The notes below the pieces were generated by a model. That model was not told the DNA's origin. It did not search any database and saw nothing but the letters and a program-made list of their open reading frames with translations. Position numbers and translations under genes: made by a program. From assembly GCA_037893225.1 (NCBI GenBank), contig JAZGUH010000022.1, positions 2,976,001 to 3,040,000 of the forward strand: a DNA stretch of 64,000 nucleotides, in the 5' to 3' direction. Numbering within the stretch: the first letter of the stretch is position 1; each line of letters opens with the position of its first letter. The DNA comes from Hippasteria phrygiana (Eukaryota; Echinodermata; Asteroidea; Valvatida; Goniasteridae). Shown here one piece after another: positions 34,512 to 46,831 of the stretch.

Positions 34512-37103
34512 ACTTTCTAAGAGCTGTGACCATTCTTTATCCATTTACTGGGGAACAAGTTCATGAAATTTATAAATATTTTTTTTCAGCATTCGACAGT
34601 TTTGTTATAAATTTCATTCCTCTACAAAATATAGAAAATAATGATCATCATCATTATTGTCTCCTCTCCAGATCATTTAGTTTTCCCGTCCATGTAAATT
34701 TCTTTGTGGTCATTTCCAAAATGGATGTGTGAAATCTGAACATGAAAATCTGTACATGTACTGTACTGTATACATTCGTGGACAAGAGGAGAAAGAAAAT
34801 ACAAAGGAATCTTACTTGTCCTCGGGAGTCGGTCTTTTGTTACAATCGGTCCTCGGATGTAAATATACGTGCTTAGTCTAATAGGAAACACAAAGCATTG
34901 TCCTCAGTAGTATAGGAAAACACGACTGTGTCTACGTGTTCATGTGTAGAATCCAATTGCACGCCAAAAATGCATGTGTGCTCAATGTGTACTGATGGGA
35001 CTTTGTGGACTGGACTACCGGAGATGCCCTTTCTGTATGGTGTAAGTGAGTTCGATTTGAGCAAAGCTTTCCTGTCACCCGAATAATGAATTTAAGCGAG
35101 CTTTAATAGGACTATCCTTTTCACACCCCCTCCCCTCTTCCCCCACTAATCCCAAGAGTCAGTGACATTTGAAATGGGAACATTTAAACTCCTGTAGCTG
35201 CAAAACAAAAAAAAAGTGGTAAAATAAAATATACTCTAAAATGTCCTCTTGATGTGTGTGAGGGTATTAGTCCTCAGGTTGAACAGCAACTCCAGAAGTA
35301 TGTTTTAGCTTGTCTTCCTCCAAGCATTTTACGCATGACTGGCCGACGTCCATAATGGCTTTTCCCCCTATATTTGTGCAGTCAAGTTTAAGTCCCTCAA
35401 GCCCTTCTGTGAACTTGTGACTGATGTTAAGAAGCTTGAGTGCTGGCTTTTTGTAGAGAAGACGTCTGCTTTTTAGTGTAAAAGTAAAGGTTGATTTCAG
35501 AGGTACAGAGCATATACCTACAGGAAGAGATAGAGAATATCAACATTTGTTTTGTATGGAACTCCAGAGGTGCCATATTAAGATCCTGTCATTTTTTTGT
35601 ATGTCTTTCAAGTAAACATACTGATGCTAAGGCTACACAAATTCATTTTTTAACACAAAAACTTGTGTCAAACAGAGGGATTTTGACACATACATGTACA
35701 TGTATCTGTTTTATTAGACATACTCTTCTCAATCAAATTGAAACTTCAGAAAAGTTTGGAATTGTTGGAGTTGCTCTTTAAATGAACAAAAAAATCAAAT
35801 CCGTTTAGAAATTTTCCCAAACGTTTAAACTGGACTCAAATTTCAAAAATGGGACCTTGTATTTATTCAATATGCCGCTGGGCCAAGATCAATGCTCGGC
35901 ACGTACATGTACATGTGTACGGTGCCTCTCCTAGTGCTATTCTGATTAAAATACCGAGTTTTCAAACATTTCCGAGTCTGTCATTTTTTATTGATTTTTC
36001 TCTGAACTTGAATTTGCTGAAATCATCACTTGGTGTGTTTTGCACTTTCATAATGACTTTTAAAACCAGCGAGGAACAGGAAAAATTTTCTCAGAATTCT
36101 GTCATCGTGACATTTTCTCAAGATGCCGACGTCTTGCTCGAAAGATGTCATTATCCTGTGATAAAATGTGACCTGGCACCTTGGATGTTTGAAAATTGAG
36201 ATTATGGTATTTCCTGGAATTATGTATAGCTTATTCCTTGCCCACACTATAACCTTTGGAAAATGTCAGTTTATGACCAAATAGAGAAAATAGATCTCAG
36301 AGCCAGTGAACTTCATAGACTGTACTCTCTGTAGAAGAAAAAACCAAACCCACAACCAAACAGACAAAGAAAATCCAGTCACCAACAAATAGTATTTCAA
36401 GATTGAATTCCGTTATACAACATATTAGCGTATGATACCAGCAGATTTGTTGATGTAAAATGTTCAAATCCAGACATAGACTTTCCATTCACAGGGCCAG
36501 GGGCGGATCTAGCCTTTTATTTAGGGAGGGGTTGTACCCACCTATACTGGTACAATGTGTAGTTTATGGACCAGCGGTATACCCACTGGTAACACGGATG
36601 TGGTTTAGCATTGCTTATCACAACTTTGCTCAGCAGCCCAAGTGGGGGGGTTGCAACCACCACGACCCCCCCCCCCCCTCTAGATCTTCCCCTGATTCAA
36701 AAGTCATTTTTGTTGCTTTGAACTCAGAATGCCATAGTGCAACTCTCCGCTCATTTCAATGATTTCGCAATTAATACCAGGATCTCAACAGGTTGGATGG
36801 CACCTCCAGTGTTCCGTATCTTTCAGATAGACTATTGAGAAAAAACAATGGCCAACCCCCACTCTGTAACTTGTAAGCAAAGTACTAAGCAGTGATGGAA
36901 GTCTTCAAAGTGCAGACAGAACTGGTACAGGTAGTGTCAGGAGATGTAATTCAACAGGATGGAATGGTATAGGTTGCACTTCACAGACCAACCTAGAGGT
37001 GATAATGTGCCCAAGCTGTCAAAGCAAATTGCATCATAACAACTACTACATCAGATGCAGTGACAGGAGACATCCCATACAGGCCTGGGGATTATAGATG
37101 CCC
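34512..37103. other. Unassigned non-coding DNA
   Basis: No convincing exon. TACATG runs near 34,753, 35,693 and 35,902. 36,487-36,690 begins with GGGGCGGATCTAGCC-type sequence seen at ends of dispersed elements and includes a C tract at 36,667-36,677; the full element is not delimited. Confidence 0.4.
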
Positions 37104-37403
37104 TATAGACTAATCCGACCAAAAGAATTAGAAGCCATCTTCCCAGAAGAGATTTGTTTTTCACATGGTGTTACCCGCATTTCCAGTCTTTATCCCATCT
37201 TTGGGTACCCAGTTGAGCGGTACCATACACGCGCGCTCGTCATACGGGCGCACTATAGTGCGCCTGTGACCAATGGAATTGCCAAAGTAAACACGCGCCT
37301 CAAAATTCAGCATGCGTATGACGCGCGTGCGAGCGCAGCACCGCCCGATTGGGTACCCAAAGATGGCTTCTACATGTAATTTTGTTCGTCAGATTAGTCT
37401 ATA
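37104..37403. mobile_element. MITE with TAGACTAATC ends and TA duplication
   Basis: TAGACTAATCCGAC at the left and GTCAGATTAGTCTA at the right are flanked by TA on both sides; the inverted ends extend about 40 bp through GAAGCCATCTT. The interior is GC-rich, with GCGCGC stretches and GGGTACCCA near both ends. 300 bp. TA duplication suggests Tc1/mariner-type mobilisation. Confidence 0.75.
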
Positions 37404-37477
37404 AAATTGGCCTTTATGAGAAACCATATGTAATAGATTGTTTCCCTTTTTTTTGCAAAGTGAACAAAGAAAACTGG

Positions 37478-37553
37478 CAGGAGCGCAATTCGAACCTGCG
37501 ACCTCTGGAATACCATAACAGCGCTCTACCAACTGAGCTATGCGGTCTCCCAA
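37478..37553 (-). repeat. tRNA-like sequence (tRNA pseudogene or SINE head)
   Basis: The minus strand shows an intact A box (TAGCTCAGTTGGTAGAGC) and a near-consensus B box (GGTTCGAATT) at the right spacing. The T stem (GCAGG/TGCGC), acceptor stem and anticodon stem are mispaired, and the apparent anticodon GGT is not normally used in animals. It is therefore a pseudogene or SINE head. Confidence 0.6.
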
Positions 37554-38291
37554 ATTGTCAGTGTATTTTCCTTTCTTCAAAAGCAATCATTCAGCCACCT
37601 GAAAACCCTAGTTCAGAATCAACCATCTGTTTGAATGTTGAACTGTTGAAAAATTCCCAAAGTTTACGAAAATTCCTAATAATTCCACAAAATTCCCAGA
37701 TTCCCAGTAGAAGTTTACTGCCTTTGAAATTCCAGAAAATTTTGCAACCCCTACTTAGTGCCATTATGAGAACCAACAGATTCCAAGTTTACAGCCCTCG
37801 GCATTTTGACCGAGTTGTGGGATAATTCTTACCTTTATTTTGTAGTCATTAACAGCGATGACAGAGTCAGTTCTCAAGTGGCCTTCTATCTCCTTCTAGT
37901 GGAGTCTTCATGCCACAACTGATTGACACATCCCCCTTTCACACTCAAGTTCCTTCACACATGCCAGAGGCGACTTCAAAGCTTTCCCTGTGCTGAAATA
38001 TCATCCATCTTCTTTATCATAGAACAGAGACACGTAATCTGGGAAGTTTCATTGCCCTGTATTCACCATTTAAGTTAAATCTCCTTTGCATTTGGAACTC
38101 CCCCCCCCCCCACTCCCCTCTAATGATGCTTGTTTCTTTCAATCTGTCATTCCCAGTTTAAGACATATTGATCTGGACAACGCACCAGCACTCGCTGAGA
38201 ACAAGTTCTTCTAATGATGCAAAGTGTGAATCCTTTGCGTGTTTAATTTCATTTATCAGAAATTTTTGTCGGCTTCAGAGCTCTTTGTACA
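37554..38291. other. Unassigned non-coding DNA
   Basis: C tract at 38,100-38,110; otherwise nothing recognised. Confidence 0.4.
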
Positions 38292-38565
38292 TGGGTCATT
38301 CCATACATTTGGGGTTCAAAAGTGCGACATGTTTTTGGGTGTCCGTTACACCTGACCTGTGTAATTTCCATCAAGTATTAAACATTCAAATTGACTTCAC
38401 ACTACTTTTTTACTTGTTTGGCAGGTACTTTGCTTTACGTAATCACTCTTGGAGATAGAAGTCATTGAAGAATGTGTCTTGAATTTAAAAATCTCATACA
38501 TGTCGGGTGTAACAGGGACACCAAAAATGTCACACTTTTTGAGCCCAAATTTATGGAATGACCCA
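38292..38565. mobile_element. TGGGTCATTCC-family MITE, intact copy
   Basis: Starts TGGGTCATTCCATACATTTG and ends TTTATGGAATGACCCA, 274 bp, colinear with 24,323-24,591. Confidence 0.85.
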
Positions 38566-39888
38566 CATGTATTTGCAATCTTTACAGAGGTGAAGATCTA
38601 TTGGTATGGATGTTTTGATCAACACATTTTTCTGGCTTAGACTGTCAATGAGTTCAAGATACTCGGTATGCTTTATTTCTCTAATTAATTGGGCATATCA
38701 GAGTAAATAGGCTGTGAATATACTTAATAATTATATGACTATACCTACACTTACATACTATTTTGACTATTTTAATACAATTACTATTTTAATACATACC
38801 TATCTCAAGCCATGGAACTTTTGTCAATTGCATCTTCACCTCATCCTCTAAAAAATAACCCTCTGAACCTCGAAAGAAGATGAAAACCTAATTCATTTTA
38901 TACTCAGATCAAACGAAATCCCACGGTTCACACACTTTCCGATGAGTCTTTTGTACTCGCGTGCTATTCATAGTATTATTGGCATCGCCAATTCTGACGG
39001 GAATATGTGTTATTTTGTACCTCAAAGCGTAAGACGTGAAACATTTCTTGGATCTATCTGTGGCTCACCTTGAGTAAGATTGATTGTGGGGCTTGCTGCA
39101 GGTACCGGTACATGTACATGTACGTCCCCTGCATTGACACAGTTTCTCTGAAAGCTCTGACGAAACTAATCAAGTTGCTTCGACCATAGGAAATCCCTAG
39201 GCTAGTCCTGGACGCGTCAAGTTGGATAGGCCATTGCTTTAGCCGTCACTTGCCAGACCCGCGGAGACCAGGAGTTGCGTGGGGGAATAAACTTCCTTTT
39301 TTATAGGAGGATGAGGGTGATTCAGCGTGTCCATCTACACGGCGGACTTGTTACAAAAAGACGGAAGGGGAAGAAAACTCACGATGTGTTGAAAATCCTT
39401 TGGGCAGTAACGCAGCGAGTACTCCGCCTTGGTACGTGCGGATAATGATGATGACAACAAATGGAGCATCTTGGGGAATATCGGAATATCTTTACACGTA
39501 GAGGTATAGGATTTCAAAGAAAAAAATTCACATTATTTCTTCTAAATAAGTCGGAGGTAAATCCATTTTTAGAAATATTGAGATTAAAGCAAGAATGTCA
39601 TGTTCTGATTGAAAATTTCAGTCCAGTGGATTTCCCCCACATATGAATGATGGAATAAAACACTATTTTTTTGAATGAAAACATCACTTCACACTGCATT
39701 CTATTTGGTTATTATGTGCTACAAGCGAAGATTGCCCTGTGCATACAATGTAAATACTGTAAGAATTATGAGTGTCCAGCTCCAATTGTAAATTGAAAGG
39801 GCCCAAGTTTTGGTTGAATATCTGATTGAAAATCTCAATGCTAACAAAGCCAAGTGCTAACAAATGAGCAATTCAATTTGAACATTTT
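38566..39888. other. Unassigned non-coding DNA
   Basis: No exon or bounded repeat seen; a TACATG run is at 39,111-39,123. Confidence 0.4.
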
Positions 39889-40401
39889 ATGGGCTCCGTG
39901 CGCACTAAAAGAGGGCGCTTTTTCACATACATGTAGCAACGGTGTCTAGTGGGCGGGCCCATCTCCATTATACAGACTGGATAGGACACCGCGTCTAAAC
40001 GCTGTCCTGCGTGCGCGTTTTATTAGAGGGTAAAGAACGAACATGACGCAACTGCGTTGTGTGCACTTTCAAACAGAGTTTTTGAAAAAGTGGAAGACTT
40101 TCTTTCTTTAATTCTCCATTTTCGTGGGAAAAAATGGATTTATATATAGACAAGAACAAATTGATCTCTAAAGTTGTGTGGTTCTGAGAAGAACCGGTTT
40201 GTTTTAATAATGCAGTGATTTGCCCGGAGAAGGATGGAAACATATTACAAGGCACACGTCGGCGCCGCATTGGCACATGGCCCGTATACATACATGTATA
40301 TGCGTACCGACCGCAATTGCAGTCAGGCAAGATGGCGTCAAGTGCCACCCCCAACTCTCCCTTTTGCGCCGCTGAGGGGGTACTTGTGCACGGAGCCCAT
40401 A
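39889..40401. mobile_element. DNA element with ATGGGCTCCGTGC ends
   Basis: ATGGGCTCCGTGCGCAC at the left and GTGCACGGAGCCCAT at the right, with AGAGGGCGC and its approximate inverse further in. About 513 bp. It abuts a CRE-bearing MITE at its right end. Confidence 0.65.
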
Positions 40402-40556
40402 GAGTTACTGAAGTGATGACGTCAATGCAATGTTTGGAACCAGAATACTTTTGTTATTTTGTGTCAATGTGTTTGCATGACTGGCTGTTAACAAAGGAAC
40501 AGTCAAAATCTCCATTTGTTTGGAACAAGTTGTCGTGCCAACTGACGTCAGACACG
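40399..40556. mobile_element. CRE-bearing MITE, copy 3, truncated
   Basis: Starts ATAGAGTTACTGAAG and continues TGACGTCAATGCAATG, then stays colinear with 12,981-13,147 to ACTGACGTCAGAC. The final inverted repeat is missing or replaced. Both TGACGTCA sites are kept. Confidence 0.8.
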
Positions 40557-42735
40557 GCAAGACTGAAAGAAAACTGATGTGATGAAATGTAGCAGCGTAG
40601 ACATTGCTAAGATTGATTTTTGCTTGTATTTCAGTTTGGACACGGCGCACAGCTATTTCTGTGTACATGTTATCGCAGTAAATAAACTATACCGAATTGC
40701 TAGCTTGGTTCTTTTTGTGGGTTGACATATTACTTGAAATATAGTAGAGCAGAGTTTGGCTTTTAATACTGTGTCTGTCATGTAGTCAGCGTTATCTTGG
40801 ACAGAACTTTTTTACAAATTTACAAAGCCTATACCAGTCGAATAAGAGCCATATTTTTCATGTGTGATGTCTGATAACATTGCCACTATCAGATAATCAA
40901 TCTACCATGTGATGTTTATGGGTCAATCACATGCTGCAAATTGTCATCAATTGGAACTTGATGTGTAGTGCGGTTTGTCAATCCTGGCCAGGCTTTTACC
41001 ATTTGCTACGGTGAAAGGTTACAATTGTGTGTACGGTCATGAGCTCTTGCTAGTCGACTGATAATTCCTGAAGGCTGAGCAGGGGATATTGTGCTACCAT
41101 GTATTGTCCCTCCAGGGACTCTTCAAAATTTCTCGGGGAAATTCACGGAGAGCCATTGGTTTGCAAAGTAAAGTCACATGTGGCGCGTCATCACTTGATT
41201 GACACGAGACGATAGCATGCACTTGTGTCCTGTGGGATTTTGGGCTGCCCACTTCAGCTGTTGCTGTTTTTGATGTGTTAATCAGTGATAAGTTTTTCAG
41301 GCAAAAGCGAGGCTGATTGTAGGCCTCAACATGTATAATCTGACTATCATTGCCTTATTTCCAGGAGTTTGAATTTCACACAGATATTTGCTAGACATTC
41401 AGGCTCGTAGTATGAGTGATCCACTACACCAAATTATTTCTTTTAAAGACGAGTGCCTATCCAAATTTAGGCAGACTTCATTCATTTACAGAGTGAAATC
41501 ATTTTCTTTAAAATGTAAACATTATTCTAGTCTAGTTTGGTCTTTGAGTTTGTTAGACCAATGCTAATACTGGACTCAGTCCACCGGTTCAGTGTGAATT
41601 TCGACCCCTGTTACATCCCTGATTAATTTGGACATATGCACATTTTAGAAACAAAAATTTATTTAATACCTAATTTTTCATAAGTTGATAACTTTACTTT
41701 GAGCTTGGAGAGAAAAAAAAATCGAAAAATTTCATTCATTTTCATGGTTAATCAAAGCTTGCCGTAGAATGAGTAACTTTGAACAAACTTGAAAAGTGTC
41801 TTACAGAAGTTACACAGCTTTATAAATGTTGTTCCTCTGTCTTAAGAAGCAGCCGTTGGCCTTCCCGGCAACTGTATGCAAATTGCTGTCTGTCCAACTC
41901 GAAATCTAATAATGGCACTTCTGGAGGTCAAGCGAGGGCTTTGAAATTGCCCCCTCCAGTGCTTCGTGTTTTGAAATCTGTCCGCATCTGCCAAGCCCCT
42001 TTGTGCCTGAGATGGAGTTGTTTGCAGGGCAGAACTTCTGTGTTTTTGCAGTCCGTCAGATGGACCAATCAAAGTTGGCGCTAATCTGTATGTGATTGAG
42101 AAGTCCACGTCAATTTTGCGTGAGCTGCGAAAACACGCCATAGTGGACCTTATTGCTTCCAGGCCAGCCCGAGATTGAAGGAGATATGTGGGTCACAGTG
42201 AAATTGCAGTGGAAGTTGAAGTATTTGGAATCCGAAACAGTCGTGACCGGTATGAAGAAAAGTTTATAAGGTAGTGTGAGTGGTGCAAAGTGATTACTTC
42301 CAAATGACTCTTTGTGTTTGTGTCGGACATTTAAGAGAAGCTGATTGGTTGGGGAGTCAAAAAGCCAAGTTTGAACAAAATATATACGAATGTGAGAATG
42401 ACAATTTAATTTGCTTCCATGTGTTGTCATGATGCTGCACTGTGCTGAATAAGAAATAAGACAGAGAGTTCTTATCGAGACATTAGACCTTTTACCGCAA
42501 AGTTTGGATTTTCCTATGTGGGATTTTCGTGTTATTAATAATTCTGATATATTTTGCATTTTTCTCGGTCCAAGCCTATGCCCAGGCCCGTCTGGTTTGG
42601 CAAGAACACTTTACATATTTCCTGTCCCAGTGTACATGATGTAAACTTTAAACACAACTTAATTTTATAAAGCTGTCCGATGTATAATAACATTGTGAAG
42701 ATTTTTTGGGTTTTGTTTGCGTCGGGGATGATTAT
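40557..42735. other. Unassigned, largely repeat-free DNA
   Basis: No exon with good splice sites recognised. The ORF of about 100 codons at 41,779-42,084 has no known domain, and an equally long ORF runs antisense, so it is probably chance. 40,900-41,350 and 41,850-42,200 are candidate unique blocks. Confidence 0.4.
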
Positions 42736-42894
42736 GTAAATTAGAACAGAGATTTTATCTTTTTGCCATTTCCAGAGGTAATGTATGAAGCACTGTATAC
42801 AGTAAAGCACTGTGTACGGAAAGCACTGAGTATACAGTGCTTCATACATTACGTCGGGATAGGGCAAAAAGAGAAAATCTCTGTTCTAATTTAC
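42736..42894. repeat. Long foldback hairpin
   Basis: Arms of about 67 bp: GTAAATTAGAACAGAGATTT and GTAATGTATGAAGCACTGTA at the left are matched in inverse order at the right, ending AATCTCTGTTCTAATTTAC. The centre contains a third AAGCACTG copy. It is probably a small foldback element. Confidence 0.8.
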
Positions 42895-44023
42895 GTTTAA
42901 TAACATCTGAAAATTTGGGTAGTTGAGAATCCAGGAGTGGGCTGTAATTCCCCCTTGCGCTGCTCTTAAATCCCCCTCAATTAAAAGCCAGACCACCCCT
43001 TCCCATTCCCTAGTGAAAACTAAGCATTTGTTTGACATGATATAAAATTTGATCCCTCAAATCAGATTCATATCACTGTTGGGCCTGCAATATGTACACG
43101 GCATGGTACAATGTCTGCAACGATTTGAAATCTTCATTAATTATTGAAAATTTGTCTGCAGAGGCCTGGCTTGTTACAGCGAGGCCAATTAACGTTTGGC
43201 CCCCACAACATTTCTCATGCTCTGGCGCCCCCTGCAAATGAATATAACCAGGGGGTTGCATATTGGAGGCCGGATGGGATTTTTAATTAAATGCCAATAT
43301 TTAATGCCTGATAGCACTTGACTGGACTACTGGATTACAGGGTAGTTGAGGGCTTAGACTGCACGAGGCATGTAGCCATTTTACATGCGATTTCCGGTGT
43401 TATCCATCTTAGTGTACAGACTCCCTCTTAATCCAAAGGGGGAGGTGAGTTGGTCTCACTGGCGGCGAAACAGGGGAGGGGGGGAGGGGGCAGAGGGGGG
43501 GGGGGGGCAGGGGGGCCACTGGCCCCCCTTTTTTGGCAGTTCTGCATAAAGAAAAACATAGCACTGCCGCTGCTTTGCCCCCCCCCCCCCCCCCCCCCCC
43601 ACTTTAAGAAGTGTTCCGCCGCCGCTGGTTGGTCTCACCGATGGTCGAAGTCACCCTGCCTGGGTATATAGGTCTGAAAATTGGGATAATTTCTCTGGAA
43701 TCTGTTGAAGAATTATCCTTGAGTTAGTTGGATCTGGGCCCAGGAAAACCATAAGTGTGGTATAACTGGTAAGGTTGGCAATTTAAAATGTCGCCAACAC
43801 TACCACCTCTGATCATAACCTCTTCAGCCTTTTCTTGGGTAATTTCAATTTCAAAACAAAACAAAACAAAATAATATTTAACCCTCTAGGGATATGCATT
43901 AGTAGTGGCTCTATTGGTAAGATTCGCTAGTAGACCCTCCCACATGTCGTGCTAGAGCCATATTTAATGCTCAGTTCGCAGTCTTAGACAAGTTGCATAA
44001 ATGTTTAAACAGCACTAATATTT
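42895..44023. other. Non-coding DNA with G and C tracts
   Basis: G-rich 43,470-43,515 and a C tract at 43,579-43,600 bracket a 60-bp spacer that begins GGGGCCACTGGCCCC; this resembles a decayed element. No gene. Confidence 0.5.
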
Positions 44024-44399
44024 AACAATTGTTGACTGCTGTGATGTGGGACATGACGTTTTTAACACCCGGGGGATGCATGGCACCCGAGGCGAAGCCG
44101 AGGGTACCATATCCCACATCACAGCAGTCAACAATTGTTTTGTTATATTGCCAAATGCAATTTTGTTTTCAGTTCAACTTGATTTGCTCAGTGGAAATTA
44201 ACTCAATCAAATCACGTGATCAAAACAGCTGATCGTCTGCTAGTTCGCTGCTCCCATTATAGTTTACTACTATCAACAGTGTAGGTGAAAATTGCATGGG
44301 TACCAATGATACAGCTCAATAGCTGGCTGGCTGATGTATCTGATATCATATCATTCTAGGCAAATCAAAATACAGTATCCAAGATGGAGATATAACAAT
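44024..44399. mobile_element. TTGTTATAT-ended repeat with hairpin, complete copy
   Basis: A 27-bp perfect inverted pair (44,025-44,051 and 44,112-44,138, starting ACAATTGTTGACTGC) encloses 60 bp that includes ACCCGAGGCGAAGCCGAGGG. It is followed by a body from TTGTTATATTGCC to GGAGATATAACAA. Colinear with 23,119-23,482. Confidence 0.8.
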
Positions 44400-45658
44400 A
44401 TTATTTATATTTACCCCCTTGTAGATGTAGCTGCCTGTTGGCCAGTCAGCATAGCTTTAAGCCATAATTTTCAAAGGTATGAATTGAACTGGGGCTGGTT
44501 GACTTCAGTGTCTAAAGATGTTCCTACGTATTGCCTACGTGTTCATTGGCCATCTTGAGATACATGTACGGTGGACACAATGGGAGGTGCCATTTGAGTT
44601 GGGTGAACCTTTTTATAGATCCCTGTTATCGTGTCTGCCATATCTCAAGAAGGACAGTGTCTCTTCAATAATAGCTCTGAAGGCTGAAACCATATGTTTA
44701 CACTACTCAAGACAAAAATTTGCACATTATAGAAACTAGAAAGCCTTTTTGTTGAAGTCTGTTCAATGTTGTGTGGTAAATCACTTTGCCTACTAATTTT
44801 CCCCGCTTGAAATTCAATTCCACTCTCATCGTCCTGGCTCAGCGCCTCAATGAATAGCAAGATTGAAAGTGAAAAACATATTTTGTTTCAAGAATAATAA
44901 ATTAACCCCTTTCAGCCCGACTGTTATTAGTGGGCCCCCCCGCTGTCCCCTCAGCAACAATAGGATTAACCTGCTTTTTGTCAGAAGTAAATTGTCCAGA
45001 AAGTCAATTATCAGGGTCCTCATTGACGTGTATGTTGTCAGAGTCTTGGCTTATTCTCGGAGTCGGACAACTGAATTATCAGTCGGGCGAGTCTCCGGGA
45101 AATGTCAATGACCCTTGGGGTTCTTTGGTTTAATCAATAAAGACCAGATAAATGCACCAGGCGGTTAAATGCTGACAAAATGTCATCCCCCCCAAAAAAA
45201 GCGGGGCCGATTGACCCCAAGCCTCTTGTCCGCCCAAGCTGAGAAAATAAACACCGTCAGAATTGCTTGAGAATAATGGGAAGAAATGAGGAGTGATTAT
45301 TAGGCCCATGACTTCTAAAAGTTTCATTTAGTAATCTTCTTAACGTTTAAGTGAAGCCTACACAGTCAAATAAGGACCATCCTTTTTTTTTTAAAGTAAT
45401 TTCCTGAACTTGCAAATTTCTGTGATAATTAAAATGCATAGTAGTTCTTCAAGGAGGGAAAGAATGTTAGTCGGAAGGTTGATATTTTTTCCTTTTAGGT
45501 TTAAAAAGTGATTGAATGCTATTTGTTTCTTTAACCATACAATGTACATGTACATGTACAAAAATGTATATCCCTGCCAACAATAAATACATGTAGCTCT
45601 TTCCAGCTATGATATCATCTGGAGTTAAAAACCATTGCTTATATATCACATCATACAG
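44400..45658. other. Unassigned non-coding DNA
   Basis: No exon recognised; a TACATG run is at 45,543-45,560. Confidence 0.4.
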
Positions 45659-45884
45659 TTATGCCCCAAAGTATTCATACCAATGCTAAATTCGGGGTAT
45701 TGTGAATCATTTTATTTATTATTTCTACTTTTATGCTAATGATGTGAAACCAAAATATATGTAGATTTGTACATGCCAACTAAAAGTCATTAGTTAAAGC
45801 CTAAGTTCCGCCAATCCAGCTTTTATGTATGAAAGAAAAGCGAACTACCAGATTGTTCATAGGGTATGAATAATTTGGGGCATA
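45659..45884. mobile_element. MITE with TTATGCCC ends, copy 2
   Basis: Ends TTATGCCCCAAAGTATTCAT and GTATGAATAATTTGGGGCAT. Inverted with respect to 27,416-27,647, with few differences. Confidence 0.8.
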
Positions 45885-46199
45885 CCTGTAGCTGTGTACA
45901 AAACACACAGTGTATTTTATGTGCAAGGGACAGGGCAAGCCTAGTGCAACATGAAAGTAAACGTCAGATAATTGCTTTATGTGTTTTTAACCCTCCTACT
46001 ATTATAACTATCACAACCTATCGAAAAACCAAATCCTCCTCTCCCACAGCTTGTGTGTCTCAACCTGTCACTCGATAGGTTTTGATAGATACATGTAGTG
46101 TTTGCTTCAATTTGCCACCTGGAGAGGGGAGGGTTAATGAAGAAACAAACATCTCGGTTACTCACATTACATTGTAATGAAGAAAACACATCTCGGTTA
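45885..46199. other. Unassigned DNA with a small duplication
   Basis: The phrase ACATCTCGGTTACTCACATT occurs at 46,150 and is repeated in diverged form on both sides of the next element. Confidence 0.5.
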
Positions 46200-46828
46200 A
46201 GCCCCAGTCCCACTAGGACCTGCGATTTCCCGCAACCAGTTCAGTCGTGCGACAAGGCCGGTCGTGGGTAGTCGTGAATATTTCCTGCGATTTGAGCCTA
46301 GCAGTCACATTGTAAGACCAGTCGTGCGACCTGTAGAAGATTTGTTTCCGACTGATAGCACCACTAATCGCATGACTGTCGCACGACTACCCAAGACTAC
46401 ATACAAGTGGTAAGGTCCTGTCGCACGACTGGCTACGACCAATCGTACGACTATTCGTACGACTTGTCGTGGAGTCGCACGACTAGTCTTGCTTAGTCGT
46501 GCATCTAGTCGTGCAATCAGGTCTAAGCACCACGACAAGTCGTGCCAGTAGTCGTGCGACTGTCGTACGACAGGAGAATCCTACGATCAGCCGCGACAAG
46601 GAAGGACCACCCAAGACTTGTCCCACGACCATCGCACTAGGCTGCGACAAGATGCGACTACTTCAGTCGCAGCCAGGTTTTTAAACAGTTTAAAAACCTG
46701 TCTGTGACTGATTTCGGTCGTGCGAATATCCAAGACCACCCACGACCACCCAAGACTTGTGGCACGACTTTTCTAAGATTGCCTGTGATTTCCAGTCGCA
46801 GCCTGTCGTAAGTTGTGGGACTGGGGCT
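46200..46828. mobile_element. TTA-flanked element built of GTCGTGCGACT repeats (Harbinger-like)
   Basis: AGCCCCAGTCCCAC and GTGGGACTGGGGCT form a 14-bp perfect inverted repeat, flanked by TTA on both sides (46,197-46,199; 46,829-46,831). Three-base TTA/TAA duplication is typical of PIF/Harbinger. The interior is filled with well over 20 copies of AGTCGTGCGAC-type words in both orientations. No transposase ORF. Confidence 0.8.
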
Positions 46829-46831
46829 TTA

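Noticed and set aside
37478..37553. Working tRNA gene
   Set aside because: A and B boxes are good, but T, acceptor and anticodon stems do not pair and the anticodon would be GGT, which animals do not normally use.
41779..42141. ORFs of about 100 codons on both strands
   Set aside because: Sense and antisense ORFs of equal length without domains or splice sites; chance in a more GC-rich stretch.
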